A stretch of DNA of 64,000 bases, taken from NCBI GenBank assembly GCA_038380435.1, contig JAWZYU010000011.1:81506501-81570500 (forward strand). Direction: 5' to 3'. Within the stretch, counting starts at the first letter, position 1. Each line of letters begins with the position of its first letter. Positions 44,000 to 56,906 of this stretch are shown piece by piece. This DNA is from Ryuthela nishihirai (Eukaryota; Arthropoda; Arachnida; Araneae; Heptathelidae). The notes below the pieces were generated by a model that did not search any database, was not told the origin of the DNA, and saw nothing but the letters and a program-made list of their open reading frames with translations. Made by a program: the position numbers and the translations under genes.

Positions 44000-44620
44000 A
44001 TTATTAAAGTATATGTTATGTAATTAAAAATCAATCCATAGTGAATGCACAGTATTCCCTGTTAAGATAGACATCAAATATTAATTAATAGATTCTGAAA
44101 AATATTCATCGCCGACACGGTGGAATCGAACCCACATCTCTCCAGATTCATGCCAGAGCACGCTGCCATTGAACCATGTGTTGGACAATGAAATTTTTCA
44201 GAATAAGATCTTATAAATCTTCTTTATTGAGACATGCTGGAGACAGCGCCCTCTATACTTAAGGAGATGCAACTTTTTCAGTTATTGTTATTGATTATCA
44301 GATGTTAATGAGAAGGTCGCTAATGCTAACGCGTTAATATATAATTAAAAATCAATCTATAGTGAATGCACAGTATTCCCTGCTAAGATAAACATCAAAC
44401 ATTAATTAATAGATTCTGAAAAAAATTCATTGCCGACACGGCGGGAATCGAACCTGCATCTCTCCAGATTCATGCCAGAGTGCGCTACCATTGCACCATG
44501 TGTTGGAATCTTCTTCATTGAGATGTGGCTGAGACAGCACCATCTATACTCAAGGAGATGCAACTTTTTCAGTCGTTGCTATTGATTATCAGATGTTAAT
44601 GAGAAGACCATTAACACCAA
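44000..44620 (-). mobile_element. SINE-B tandem dimer (head-to-tail)
   Basis: Two units with period about 321 bp: 'agtgaatgcacagtattccc' recurs at 44040 and 44361, and 'gcatctctccagattcatgcc' occurs in each. Each unit has a T-arm-like 'gggaatcgaacctgc' or similar, a 'gacagcgcc/gacagcacc' block and a 'ctgatgttaatgagaag'-type end. It is inserted in RTE copy 8. Confidence 0.88.
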
Positions 44621-44846
44621 AATAATTAAACTGTGACACTTGCTTAAGAGTGCAGCCATTCGAAGCAACTGAAGCACCATTTGCCTGACGCATTTTCATC
44701 TCTTTTGTTTTCTCTCTATCACCAAACCTGCTCTACTACCAGTCTCATCAACAGCTCAAATGAAAGAGTTCATCTCATCGACATCATTAGCCAACAAGGC
44801 CAAATCATCTTCATAATCTAAATCAGAAATTTTGAAACCTCTGGAC

Positions 44847-45031
44847 CAGAGGTTCTCAACCTTTTATGCTTCACATACCCCCTGGAAATGTGCATGTAAC
44901 TGGCATACCCATTGTATAGATAGATAAAACTATAGTTATAGTATAATTATGGGAATAAAATTTGACTTTTAACCTCTCACAGCGCAGCCCAATAAATTTT
45001 ACTGTGTACCCCATGTTGAGAACTCCTACTG
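44847..45031. mobile_element. hAT-like non-autonomous element, same site as 40048
   Basis: CAGAGGTTCTCAACC at the left and GTTGAGAACTCCTACTG at the right. The flanks CTCTGGAC and TGTAGACC are decayed forms of the duplication seen at 40040. It lies at the same LINE position as 40048-40572 but has no SINE-C. Confidence 0.8.
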
Positions 45032-45436
45032 TAGACCATTTAAGGCCAAAATCTTTCCCTTGTAAAGAATTTCACATAACATAATTAATAATCAAACTAA
45101 AGAGAAAAGAGGACAAAATGCACCCTTGTCGAACACTAGAAGCAATGCTAAATCTATTGCTATAAGCCTTACCAACTCTCACACACGACTCAGTGTTATT
45201 ACAGAGAGCTTTCATTATGTTAACTAACTTTTCTGATATACCATATGATTTCGCGATCAACAGAGTCGAAGCCTTTTTGAAATCAATGAATCTAGCAACC
45301 AAAGGTTTCTGAAATTCTAAACATTTCTCAATAATCTGCCTTAGTGAAAAAATATGAAATACACATTCCCTACCACTTCTGAATCCAAATTGCTCATCAC
45401 GCAATTGCCTGTGAACCAGATTCTTAATTCTATTAC

Positions 45437-47580
45437 ACATCATCATCATCATCATCATCCTAGCAGCCCTGGGCTACGAAGGTCCAACCAGACCGTGCAA
45501 TTTAGTTCTCTAAGCAAGTCTGTCCTGAGTTACATCTATTGCATCTGGCCACTGCACACCAATTCTAATAAGGTCCTGTTTGACATTGTCTGCCCACCGC
45601 ATCCTAGGTCTCTCCCTCTTTCTGAGGCCTTTAGGCACACTGTTCATAACCCTATTCGCCAATCTATAATTATACATATGGGCAACATGGCCAAACCAGC
45701 GGAGTCTCTCTTTGCACAATATGCTACTTAGAGGACGTTGCAGAGTCCTTTGCCTAACCTCATCATTAGTTACAAGGTTGAACCACCTAATGCCCAAAAT
45801 ACTGCGTAAGCATCTGGAATCAAAAGCATCTAGTTTCCTGTTATCTTGTTTACAAAGTGTCCAAGTTTCACTACCATAACTAACCCTAGAAAGAACCAAA
45901 CTATTATACAGTCTAATTTTAGTCTTTAGGTGTATATGCCTATTTCTCTACAATCTCCATAGATTCTTAAAAGTCCCAGCAGCAATTCCAATTCGTCTGT
46001 TAATCTCATGCCGCACATCACCAGTATCTGTTGCATAGCTCCATAGGTAATTAAACTGTGACACCTGCTCAAGACTGCAACCATTCAGATTAACTGAATC
46101 ACAGCATGACTGACCAATTTTCATCACTTTAGTTTTCTCTCTGTTTATAACCAAACCTACCTACTACCAGTTCCATCAATAGCTCGAATGAAAGAGTTCA
46201 TCTCATCAACATCATTTGCCAAAAGGGCTAAATCATCAGCATAATCTAAATTAGAAATTTTCGTATCTCCAGTCCACTTAAGGCCAAATTCTTTCCCTTG
46301 AAGTGAATTTCACATAACATAATCAATAACCAAGCTAAAGAGAAAAGGAGACAAAATGCACCCTTGTCGAACAATAGAAGTAATGCTAAACCAATTGCTA
46401 CAAGCCTTACCAACTCTCACACATGACTCAGTATTATTATACAGAGCTTTCATTATGTTAACTAACTTGTCTGGTATACCATATGATCTCACAATCCACA
46501 AATTATGACAATCAACAGAGTCGAAAGCCTTTTTGAAATCGACAAAGCTAGCAACCAAAGGTTTCTGAAACTCTAAACATTTCTCAAGAAGATTGTGTTA
46601 TAGGGCCAACATTAAAGCCACCAATGCAACTATCATCATTGCAAACAATGGGACATCACCACTTGTTCAGAACATCAGTGAAATGCTCAGCCCACCTAGC
46701 CATGACAGAATCCTCACCTTCTATAACCTTGTTTATCCTTCAATCCCTGTGTACCTGTTCGTTTTCTACCACACAAAAGATTAACAATCTGGTACAGCTC
46801 TCTGCAGTTGTGCTGTTTAACTGCTTCCTAGGCTTTGTCAGCCAAGTCATCAAGCCAAAGATTCTTATCAGCAGCTAACTGATCTTTTACATGTTTTTTA
46901 AGTTCTCTAATGCTTTCTATTAGGACTAGTAGTGTATTGTATAAGGACATTCCTGCAGTTCTTTCTTTCTGAAATAAGCTCAAGTGCCTTATCACTCAGA
47001 TAATTTCTGCCTCCTCTGCTTCTTTTTTACTAAAATAGTACTGTTAGTGTCCAAAAAAGCCTGTTTAAAATGATCCCATTCTTCCTCAACTTCAGTAGTA
47101 AGCATACCATGACTGTCATAATAACTAAGTAACCTATCATGGTAAGCTTTGGCTATAACTGGGTCTTTCAGAGCTTCAGTATTAAAAGTAAATTTTTTAA
47201 CCCTAGCAGAACACTTTTTAAGTTTAAGTTGACACTTTTAACAAGGTAATGATCAGATCCAATTTCAGTTCCCCTATATGACCTGGTATTCTTAACAGAA
47301 CTAGCCCATTTGCTGTTAATTAATATATAATCAATCATATTTTTATGCAGCCCATCAGGTGAAACCCATGTGTACTTATGTATGTTGCAGTGTTTGTAAT
47401 AAGTGTTAGTTATTGTGAATCCATTGAGTTTACTTACCTGTAGGACACGTTGCCCATTGCCATTGTAGCTACCAATACCAAAAGGGCCTATTACTCCTCC
47501 CCAAAGGTCAGAGTCAGTACCAACTTTGGCATTGTAGTCACCTAGAACAAGGGTAATACTTCTTTTCTTGACAGAAACAA
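45437..47580 (-). mobile_element. RTE-like LINE copy 9, internally deleted
   Basis: The (GAT)n tail is at 45437-45459. The C-terminal region is open at 45510-45899 (SYGSETWTLCKQD, RWFGHVAH). The RT palm is at 46154-46558 with SIVRQGCILSPFLF and FVDFKKAFDSVD. Near 46592 the RT fingers are deleted and the sequence jumps to the linker (46600-47180), then to the end of the endonuclease (47190-47580). Frames are broken repeatedly. Confidence 0.88.
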
Positions 47581-47619
47581 TGATTCACAATCATGCAAAC
47601 AACTTGACTCACACATCAT

Positions 47620-48440
47620 GCAAAGAACTTTACCTAGAACAGAAAGTAGGCTGATACCCGTATAGTTATCACAAGAACTACGATAACATTTTTTTTTAAA
47701 TAGGGATAATAATTAGAATAACAAGTAAATGATTCCATGAAGTAACCGAAACATTCACAGCTTTAAGCATTTCCGTAGTAACTTCACCATCCTCTGGGAA
47801 TTTATGTAGTTTAAGTTTAGAAATAGTAAAATAACTTCAGACTGTGTTATAGAGCCAACATTAAAGCCAGTAATGCATCTATCATTATTACAAACAATGG
47901 GAGTAGAACTAACCACATTGTTTAGAACATCACTGAAATGCTCAGCCCACCTAGCCATGACCGAAACCTCATCTTCTATAACTTTACCTTCTTTTTCCTT
48001 CAATCCCTGTATATCTGTCCATTTTCTACCACACAAAACATTAATTATCTGGTACAGCTCTCTGTTGTTGTGCTATCTAGCTGCTTCCTTGGTTTTGTCA
48101 GCCAAGCCATCAAGCCAAAGATTCTTAACAACTGATAATTGATCCTTTACACGTTTATTAAGCTTTCTATAATGCTTTCTATTAGGACTTGTAGTGTATT
48201 GATTAAGAATATTCCTGCAACATTTTCTTTCTGAAAGAAGCTCAAGTTCCTTATCACTCAAACAATTTTGCCTTCTCTGCCCCTTTTTACCTGAAGAATG
48301 CTGTTAATTTCAAGAAAAGCCGTTTAAAATGTCCCTTCCTCAACTTCAGTAATAAGCAAACTATGACTGTCATAATCACTACCTATCATAGTAATCTTTA
48401 GCTATAACTGGGTTTTTCAGAGCTTCAGTGTTAAAGATAA
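47620..48440 (-). mobile_element. RTE-like LINE copy 10, fragment
   Basis: RT fingers near 47625-47830, then the linker open at 47755-48036 (MARWAEHFSDVLNN and QSEVILL) and 48073-48261 (ELELLSERKCCRN). It stops at the 'gcttcagtgttaaag' point. Confidence 0.85.
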
Positions 48441-48444
48441 CTTT

Positions 48445-48645
48445 TTTTCCACCTGGTTAGCACACTTGGCTAGTGATCTAAGGAACCTGGGTTCAAGCTC
48501 TGTCTAAAGTATCGATGTTTGTGTTGTTTTTCTGCTGAGGTCCTGCCATCCTCACTGACCTTCTACTATGGCTTATAAACTGACAGGTTCCTGTCAAACC
48601 TCTGTGGGAAGCAGCTACTTGAGGGGGTATTTATTTATATATGTT
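48445..48645 (+). mobile_element. SINE-C, plus-strand copy
   Basis: 'ggttagcacacttggct', 'acctgggttcaagctc', 'tgctgaggtcctgccatcc', 'gacaggttcctgtcaaacc' and 'gagggggtatttatttat' match the copy at 40207-40417 in order. Its start is clipped. Confidence 0.85.
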
Positions 48646-50369
48646 TTGAAACCAGGGTCATAGTCAGAAATGTTTCTTAAGGGGCAGGGGGTCACAGGGT
48701 GTTTACAAACAGTTGGACCTTGATTGACCAACTGTCGATAATCCAATTATCATTTTAACCGATCAGTCTGTTGAGAATCGAATTTTGTACTGGTACCACA
48801 CAGTAATAGAGCGATGTTTCATAGCATACCCTCCCCCCACTCCTTCAAAATAGAGTTAAAAACTTCTTAGAGGAAAAATAATATATTGTGGTCACTAAAT
48901 TTTTCAATTTTAGCATTAATTTTTTCAGTAAAATTTAAAATAAGGGATTTACTTGCACAATGGTGTCCTCCTTTTTCCCTGATTAATGTACCCAAAAATG
49001 TGTTTTAAAAATTTTCGTCATGAATGGAAAAAATTGTTTTGAATATTACATTGCTAATATTCAAAACAGTAATACTGTTTTATAAAAGTAGAACATTTGA
49101 TTAAAATAAGTCGTATTATATTGTGCTTCAATTTTAAGATTATGTTAACTCTCTTTGACAGCTATTCATTGTGTGGAGTATATAAAAGTATAATTTTACA
49201 TTTATTTTTATGCCATATTAACATGGTTTTACATTTACATTTCTTTTATTATTCATAATTAAGCTGTATTTTAATTTTTTTCCTAGCCTTAATTATTTAC
49301 ATTTCCTCTCAAATATCGGATATTTTGATATATCCAAGCCATATGCAAACTGATTAATTAAAGTTTTACTCTACTGGTACACCATATTATCAATAACCAC
49401 CTGAAAGATATTGCCATCCTGGCAATGATTTCAAGTAATGCCCTTTTTTTTAAAGGGGAAGAAGTTACTCCCTTACACAATGGATGGAGGTAACCTAAAA
49501 GCTCTATTGGGTTTGTCCTTGCTTCTCATGCAACATACACAAACACAGTGAAATGCCTGCTGATTTAACAGTAAAGTATGCTAACCATAAAAGCTCTATT
49601 GGGTTTGTCCTCACTACTCGTACAACAAACACAGGGAAATGCCTACTGATTTAACAGTAAAATATGCTAACCATTAGTCCAGGAATGCAATAAATGGGCA
49701 TTTTGTGAAGCCTTTTTAAACCTTTAGGTTAAAAATGTTCCCAAAATATTTTCTTGGGAAGGATACACATTTTCATCATATTCAGCAACAAATGTTAATC
49801 CATTGCTCATAATATTTGCTTATCAGCAAGGCATTTTGACACCTCGATAAATCACTTAAAGTAAGCTCTTTTGCCTTGAGAATATTTTTACCAAAGAGTG
49901 TTTTTCATCATTTCAAGAAAAAAATGGTTATAAAAATATCTAAGATTTTTGCACCAAGAGCAGTTGTCCTCTTCCAGGCAGTCTGGAATGACCCCACATG
50001 TAGATATCCAAAAATATTTATCAAAGTTTTGAAAGAATGTAAAAAGTATTTTATTATTGTGACAAACCCTGACAAATTTTTAGAGACATTTTATTAAAAG
50101 ATTTTTTTTACTATGTACCAGTGTAATATTAATAACCAGTGTTGTCAGATTTGTGCCTTATTTTCCTAGTACTAGATTAAGAACTAAATTTAACTGATAT
50201 CAGGAAAAGCAAATTCCTGTCTTGTTTATGTGTTAATAATGACAAAAAAAAATTTTTTTCAAAAAAATATTTTCTGCCTGTCTTCAAATTAAAAGAATTA
50301 AAACAGCAAACAACTTGTTTGGAAGCTAAACTACCTATTCTGAATTAAGCCATAAGTGTAATAAGTGTC
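48646..50369. other. No gene seen; intronic spacer
   Basis: AT-rich. A 73-codon ORF at 49876-50097 has no recognisable motif and no sign of being a gene. Confidence 0.55.
49497..49675. repeat. Tandem duplication, about 90 bp x 2
   Basis: 'aaaagctctattgggtttgt' to 'tatgctaaccat' occurs at 49497-49588 and 49589-49675 with a few differences. Confidence 0.85.
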
Positions 50370-50512
50370 TGTGAGTATAATATATCACAGAGAAGGCTCT
50401 GTGAAGAAAGCGAAACCTCAGCAGAAAGATAACTCATCCATTCCTTATTCAGGGGCTTGAATCCAAGTCCCTTTGATCCACAACCAAGCAGACTAACTAC
50501 TGGCCCAGCAGT
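50370..50512 (-). mobile_element. SINE-C-like diverged fragment
   Basis: 'cctcagcagaaagataac', 'ttattcaggggcttgaatcc' and 'ctaactactggcccag' parallel SINE-C in reverse. Confidence 0.6.
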
Positions 50513-50653
50513 TAACTTTTTTTAAAAAACTATGAACAAAAATATGTAAGCTAAAATCATCCACTATAGGAATTTTAGAGAGAAGACAGATGAAGCTCAG
50601 CCTTTTATACTCCTACACATGTAAAGATGTATCACTGTCCACCTGCTAGAGAG

Positions 50654-51030
50654 GGGCGGGGGTGGCTCAGTCGGTAGTGCACCAGGCTCGTAATCTGTAG
50701 TTCCCAGGTTCGAGTCCCAGCTGGGTCAGCGTTGAGACTTATCTCTGCAAAATTCCCTGCCCATGGTCAGTAGGGGACACCAATGGGCTTGGAAATGCCA
50801 CTGTCCGTCTGATGGGACGTTAAGCCGTGGCCCCATGTGCGGGAGAGCCATACCCTGTGCACGTTAAAGAACATGCTGGATGGCCTTGATGGGAGGCTAC
50901 CATCTGTCTCCCAACAGCTGTTCCAGTATCCCCTCCCCCAACCTTTTCTGAGCCTTGAGGGTCATTGTGACCTGGCCATTTAGCCCATGGTGTGCAAAAA
51001 AGTGCCGCTCAGAGGTAAAACAACCCAACC
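50654..51030 (+). mobile_element. SINE-A, full-length, 13-bp target duplication
   Basis: Box A TGGCTCAGTCGG is at 50663-50674, and box B GGTTCGAGTCC is perfect. The small body deletions 'ccctgcccatgg' and 'ccagtatcccc' are private. CACCTGCTAGAGA flanks at 50640-50652 and 51031-51043. Confidence 0.95.
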
Positions 51031-51407
51031 CACCTGCTAGAGAAGACTACTAATATTTCAAGACCTACAAGGGCCTCCTGGTTACTCTCCTTTCATTTTC
51101 CTACTAATCTTTGATTCCCATATCTTTCCAAATTTTGATGCCCCTAGCCATTGTAAAAACTGATTGTTGTTAATACTTACCCAAAAGTGTTTATTCTAAT
51201 TTCACAAAAATCTAAAAATTTATCGCTTAGATAAGCAGAGTTCCAATTAGTTTAATGTGCAGTAGAAAAGGTCAGTGAGTAATGTGAGAGCTCAGCTGAA
51301 AAACAACACCAGAAAAGAATCATCTATGCCTTATCGTATGCTCAGCAGTTAAAAATTATATCTTTTATTAAATTACATCTTTTACTGTTGAATCTAGTAT
51401 CAAAGGT

Positions 51408-51742
51408 GAGGGTATTGGCCAAGTCAGTAGAGTTCCAAGCTTGTAATCTCTAGTTCCCAGGTTTGAGAGTACCTAGGCAGAGTTGAGATTTATCTCCGCT
51501 ATACCCCCCATGCTGCTCTCGGTTGGAAAGGGAACGCCTATGGGCTCTGAAATGCCACCGTCTATCTGATGGGATGTAAAATGTGGTCCTCTAAGTGGAA
51601 GAGTTGTACTCTGTATACATTGACTCCTAACAGCTATACACTGGCTCCCTTCCCCAACTTTCTTTGAGACCTTGGTTCCTTGTGACCTGGCCATTTAGCC
51701 CATTGTGTCAAAAAAGTGATGCTCAGAGGTTAACCCAAAGTA
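51408..51742 (+). mobile_element. SINE-A, old diverged copy
   Basis: All blocks are recognisable ('ccaagtcagtagagttccaa', 'ttgagatttatctccgct', 'atctgatgggatgtaaaat', 'gcccattgtgtcaaaaaag'), with many changes and a deletion before 'ttgactcctaacagc'. Confidence 0.85.
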
Positions 51743-52021
51743 ACTTTTAAAAAAATTCACAAGTGTCTAAATTTTTTAAGGCTTCCTTTTGAGTCTCAAA
51801 ACTCTCAGACTTGCCCAGAACGAGTGTTAAGAAAAAAAAAATGTTTTCCCACTCTTATGTTTCTGATGATATTTTCGTAGCATTGAGCAATTTCAACTGT
51901 ATGTACAGTTCCCAAGAACCACAGGCACTAAATGGTTTGAATTTTAGCTGATTAAATCAAAAGACAGTAGAAATTATATTGTGTTTTGGAATCACAACTG
52001 ATCTTGAGTTGTTAGCCAATT

Positions 52022-52762
52022 GAAATCCAAAGTGAATGCACAGTATTCCCTGTTAAGAAACAAAAATTAATAGATTCTGAAAAAAAATCATCGCCACCAC
52101 GGCGGGAATCGAACCCGCATCTCTCCAGATTCATGCCAGAGCACGCTAACCATTGCACCACGCGTCGGACAACGAATATTTTCAGAATATGACCTTTTAA
52201 GTTTTTCTTCTTGAGACGTGACTGAGACAGCGCCATCTATACTCAAGGAGAGTATAGATACTATTCTCCTTGAGTATAGATGGCGCTGTCTCAGTCACGT
52301 CTCAAGAAGAAAAACTTAAAAGGTCATATTCTGAAAATATTCGTTGTCCGACGCGTGGTGCAATGGTTAGCGCGCTCTGGCATGAATCTGGAGAGATGCG
52401 GGTTCGATTCCCGCCGTGGTGGCGATGATTTTTTTTCAGAATCTATTAATTTTTGTTTCTTAACAGGGAATACTGTGCATTCACTTTGGATTTCAATTAT
52501 ATATTTAACGCGGTAGCGTTAGCGACCTTCTCATTAACATCTGATAATCAAATGCAACGACTGTAAACGTTGCATCTCCTTGAGTATAGATGGCGCTGTC
52601 TCAGTCACGTCTCAAGAAGAAAAACTTAAAAGGTCATATTCTGAAAATATTCGTTGTCCGACGCATGGTGCAATGGTTAGCGCGCTCTGGCATGAATCTG
52701 GAGAGATGCGGGTTCGATTCCCACTGTGGCGGCGATGAATTTTTTTCAGAATCTATTAATTA
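52022..52762. mobile_element. SINE-B composite: near-perfect inverted pair plus third tandem unit, single 13-bp target duplication
   Basis: Left arm 52022-52246 (minus) and right arm 52261-52490 (plus) are almost identical reverse complements; I found one mismatch in the tRNA-like core. They meet at a ~15-bp centre ('agtatagatactat'). A third unit in plus orientation follows at 52560-52762, 310 bp downstream of the second. Each unit carries 'ggtgcaatggttagcgcg' (A-box-like) and a perfect T-arm 'gcgggttcgattcccgc' (third unit partly changed). A normal anticodon stem cannot be formed, so these are not tRNA genes. TTGTTAGCCAATT stands at 52009-52021 and 52763-52775, bracketing the whole 741-bp array. 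Confidence 0.92.
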
Positions 52763-52806
52763 TTGTTAGCCAATTTTGGCACCACGCTTTATTTTATTTT
52801 CCTTTT

Positions 52807-52937
52807 CTACAAGAACTACACAAAATGCTCCTTAAGTGAAATATCACCTTAAATTCCATGAGAATCCATTGCTACAAGAACTGCACAAGATGCTCCTTCT
52901 TAAGTGAAATATCATCTTAAATTCCATGAGAATCCAA
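52807..52937. repeat. Tandem duplication, about 65 bp x 2
   Basis: 'ctacaagaactacacaaaat' to 'ccatgagaatcca' at 52807-52871, and again at 52872-52937. Confidence 0.9.
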
Positions 52938-53689
52938 AATCCCTGATTAATAATTAAAACCTCTATTCTGGCAACAATTTTGTAATAATTCTTGTTACTG
53001 TTCTGTGATATTTCAGCTTACCTATCATATGTCTAATATATACTAGCTGAATGGCACCCGGTGCTGCCTGGGTCTGTACATTTTGTTTTTTACTGCACTA
53101 AAGATTAGTTTTGTGAGTTGTACCCTCTCCCAATACTTTAGCATAGATTAACGCAAAGAATTTCCTGGTGTTGCTCCTGTCATTTCTGATGTCAACATTC
53201 GCTCTTAGCCAGTGGTTTTATTGCAAACTATCAAGATTTTTATTTTGACAGATTTTGATACTCTCAGGTTCCCAATGTACTTGACCACAAATCCGATGTA
53301 ATGGTCGCAAATTTTGTAGGCAAGTTCCCCCTGCCTAATGGGTTAGAAAATTGGGTCCCTAGCTGTGATAAGACACCTTAAAATACTAATCCATTTGGAA
53401 CTGTGGAGAATCAGGTAATGGCAGCATATTTAAAGGTTATTTTGACTCTTATGTTCACAGTTAGGAAGCTGTAAATGGCAACAATAAATTTCACAGTGAT
53501 GACCATTTCCCATAGGAATAGCATGGTAAATATTTTTGCTTTTAGCAACCCCCCCCCCCTCCCTTTGAAATTTCTACTTGAAATTTGGCAGTACAATCCA
53601 GAGCACAACCAGAAGCATTCTCCGAAATTTTTAAGCATCTACTATGATTTCCTGATGAGTTATAGGTGCCAGAGACACTGAATTGTCTG
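52938..53689. other. No gene seen
   Basis: 53040-53075 has 'actagctgaatggcacccgg' with a mirrored 'gcctgggt', a hairpin wording seen at the ends of some non-LTR elements. I cannot name an element. A C-run is at 53551-53560. Confidence 0.4.
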
Positions 53690-54785
53690 TGATCTCTGGA
53701 TATACACTGAGTTGGCTTTGTATTATCAGCAACTGCCTAATACTTCATAAAACAGCCTGTACTATGCATTGTGGCATAGACTCAGTGTTGCAGGGTGTCC
53801 TGTTGTAGTGCTATCCATGTGTTCCGCAATGCATCCTGTAATGCTTGCAATTGCCAGGGTCAGAGGATTGAATTGCCTTTTCCAGTAGGTCCTAAACATG
53901 TTCAATTGGGTTGAGACCAAGTGAGTTGGGTAGTCAAGGGAGGATGGAGAATTCATTGCCATATTTCTGAAACCAGTTTGCAACCTGCTGGGCCATTTGA
54001 CATGGTGTGCTATCTTGTTGATAAACATCGGAGTTGTCTGAATATACTGTCATCATGGAGTGTACTTGGTCACTGATGATAGAAAGTTAGGTGCTCCCAT
54101 CAAGTTGTTCATTCACTATATAAGTAGACTTAGGGCATGTCACGAAAACAGTCAGATTGAAAGTTTGGTGGTCCTATCAAGCTGTTCATTCACTGTATAA
54201 GTAGACCCAGGGCATGCCTTGAAAACAGTCCCTGAACCATAACGCTGCAGCCTGCCAAACACCAATGATACATCCTGGTCCATGACCTCAAAGACTGTTG
54301 ACCATCATAACCCATACTAGATAATGTCTGGTGCATTGTCTATATGGATATTAGTCTTGCCATTCCAACACCATACTGGGTTACGAGATAGAACACGTCA
54401 CCCTTCACAGCCATTGACCAAGCCGTCCCACATCTGACCTTTAGCTGGTTGTTTGACTGCTGTTGAGCCAGTCACTGTAGACTTCTGACATCAGAGAAAA
54501 AGAGCAGTTCATCATGGTGGCTTTTGTCGAGATACTGGTGCCTGAACATTATGCCCCCACAATCAGACCACTTTTGAAGCCAGAAAGATCATGATGTTCA
54601 TCCATTCCTCCATGAAATAACATGAAGCTGATTGCCATGTGTGCATTATACGATCGTATATCAGCCATTCCTGACTTTGAATGATGCCTAGCTCCACAGA
54701 CTGGGACATTACTATGCAAAGGAGTGTTGCTAATGCAAGGCCTATTCACTGTATATATCTTAACTTTTATAATCAACAAGTTTTC
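53690..54785 (-). pseudogene. Tc1-like transposase relic
   Basis: Read on the minus strand across several frames: the N-terminal D-L-S-G-F-K-S-G-L-I-V-G-A segment (54540-54600), a W-G-C/F-G-R-type centre near 54220-54270, Q-Q-D-x-x-P-C and Q-Q-V-A-N-W-F (53985-54040), then L-N-P-I-E-H (53895-53915), the last acid of the Tc1 DD34E triad. Stops and frame changes are numerous. The terminal repeats were not identified. A 74-bp tandem duplication ('ttcattcactgtataagtag') lies at 54104-54236. Confidence 0.75.
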
Positions 54786-56150
<1,365 letters not shown>

Positions 56151-56213
56151 TCTCTTTGAAACACTTCAGGTATTGTGCTTTAATCTTATTTCCTCACATT
56201 TCTTGTTAAGATC

Positions 56214-56906
56214 ATGGCACCTAAAAACAAGATGGCAACCTTGCTAAAGAATGCAGCTCTTGCTAGTAAAGCATCAAGCTCGCCAGTCGGTAGAAGCAGC
56301 CCTCCAAGATCACCCCTGCTCCTAGTGCTGGTTTGTCACTTTTGGACGACAATCAGTTGGCGTCAGTCTCTACAAATCCCAAGACTGTTTAAACAATTGT
56401 CTGATTACACACTGAAGCAGTTAGCTGTTCTGCAAAAAATTAAAAGCTGTTGAGTTTTCTACAGAAGCTATACATGAGCTAAGAGAACAACTTAGAGAGA
56501 AAGATGCAGTAATAAATGAACTACTTTCTGAAATTTCATTAAAGTGTAATGAATATGAACAGTAGAAACGCAGAAACTCTATCAGGATTTTTGGAGTGGA
56601 AGAAGTAGATACGCCTACTCATGGCCTTGCCATTAAAATATTCAATGAAAAATTAAACATTGACATTTCTGTAAATGACATTGAAAGTAGTCGTCGAGTG
56701 GAGAATGGTCAGAACCACAAGCCCCAACTGATCATTGTAAAATTCTGTTCGTATTGGAAAAGAAATGTTGTGTTCCATGCTAAAAGTAAACTTAAAAGCT
56801 GTGGAATCACTATTCATAAAGATCTAACTTCAGATAGGCTTAAAGTGCTTCATTCAGCAATTCAGAAATTTGGTCAGTGCAATGTTTGGACTCAAGATGA
56901 AAAATA
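56214..56906 (+). pseudogene. LINE ORF1 (nucleic-acid chaperone type), broken
   Basis: It begins MAPKNKMATLLKNAAL. A frameshift near 56330-56450 is followed by a predicted coiled-coil stretch (E-L-R-E-Q-L-R-E-K-D-A-V-I-N-E-L) and a TAG near 56563. From 56575 to 56906 the frame RRNSIRIFGVEE...IVKFCSYWKRNVVFHAK...GITIHKDLT is open. This resembles the RRM-like ORF1 domain of L1/CR1-type LINEs, which binds element RNA. Confidence 0.75.

Larger units (their letters stand above)
43633..45436 (-). mobile_element. RTE-like LINE copy 8, RT and C-terminal part, three insertions
   Basis: The C-terminal region at 43640-43990 is interrupted by a SINE-B tandem dimer. It continues at 44617-44846, is interrupted by a hAT-like element, and continues with the RT at 45032-45436 (R-Q-G-C-I-L-S-S-F-L-F, F-I-D-F-K-K, G-F-R-S-G-R). 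It ends abutting the 3' tail of copy 9. Confidence 0.85.

Noticed and set aside
45437..45460. Trinucleotide repeat of regulatory interest
   Set aside because: It is the (GAT)n tail of the RTE-like LINE, as at 1646, 30427 and 61193.
49876..50097. Small protein gene (73 codons)
   Set aside because: No motif, no splice or promoter context, AT-rich codons; likely a chance open stretch.
52340..52420. tRNA gene in the SINE-B units (perfect T-arm 'gcgggttcgattcccgc')
   Set aside because: No normal five-pair anticodon stem with seven-base loop can be formed, and the unit is repeated with flanking SINE sequence at several places.
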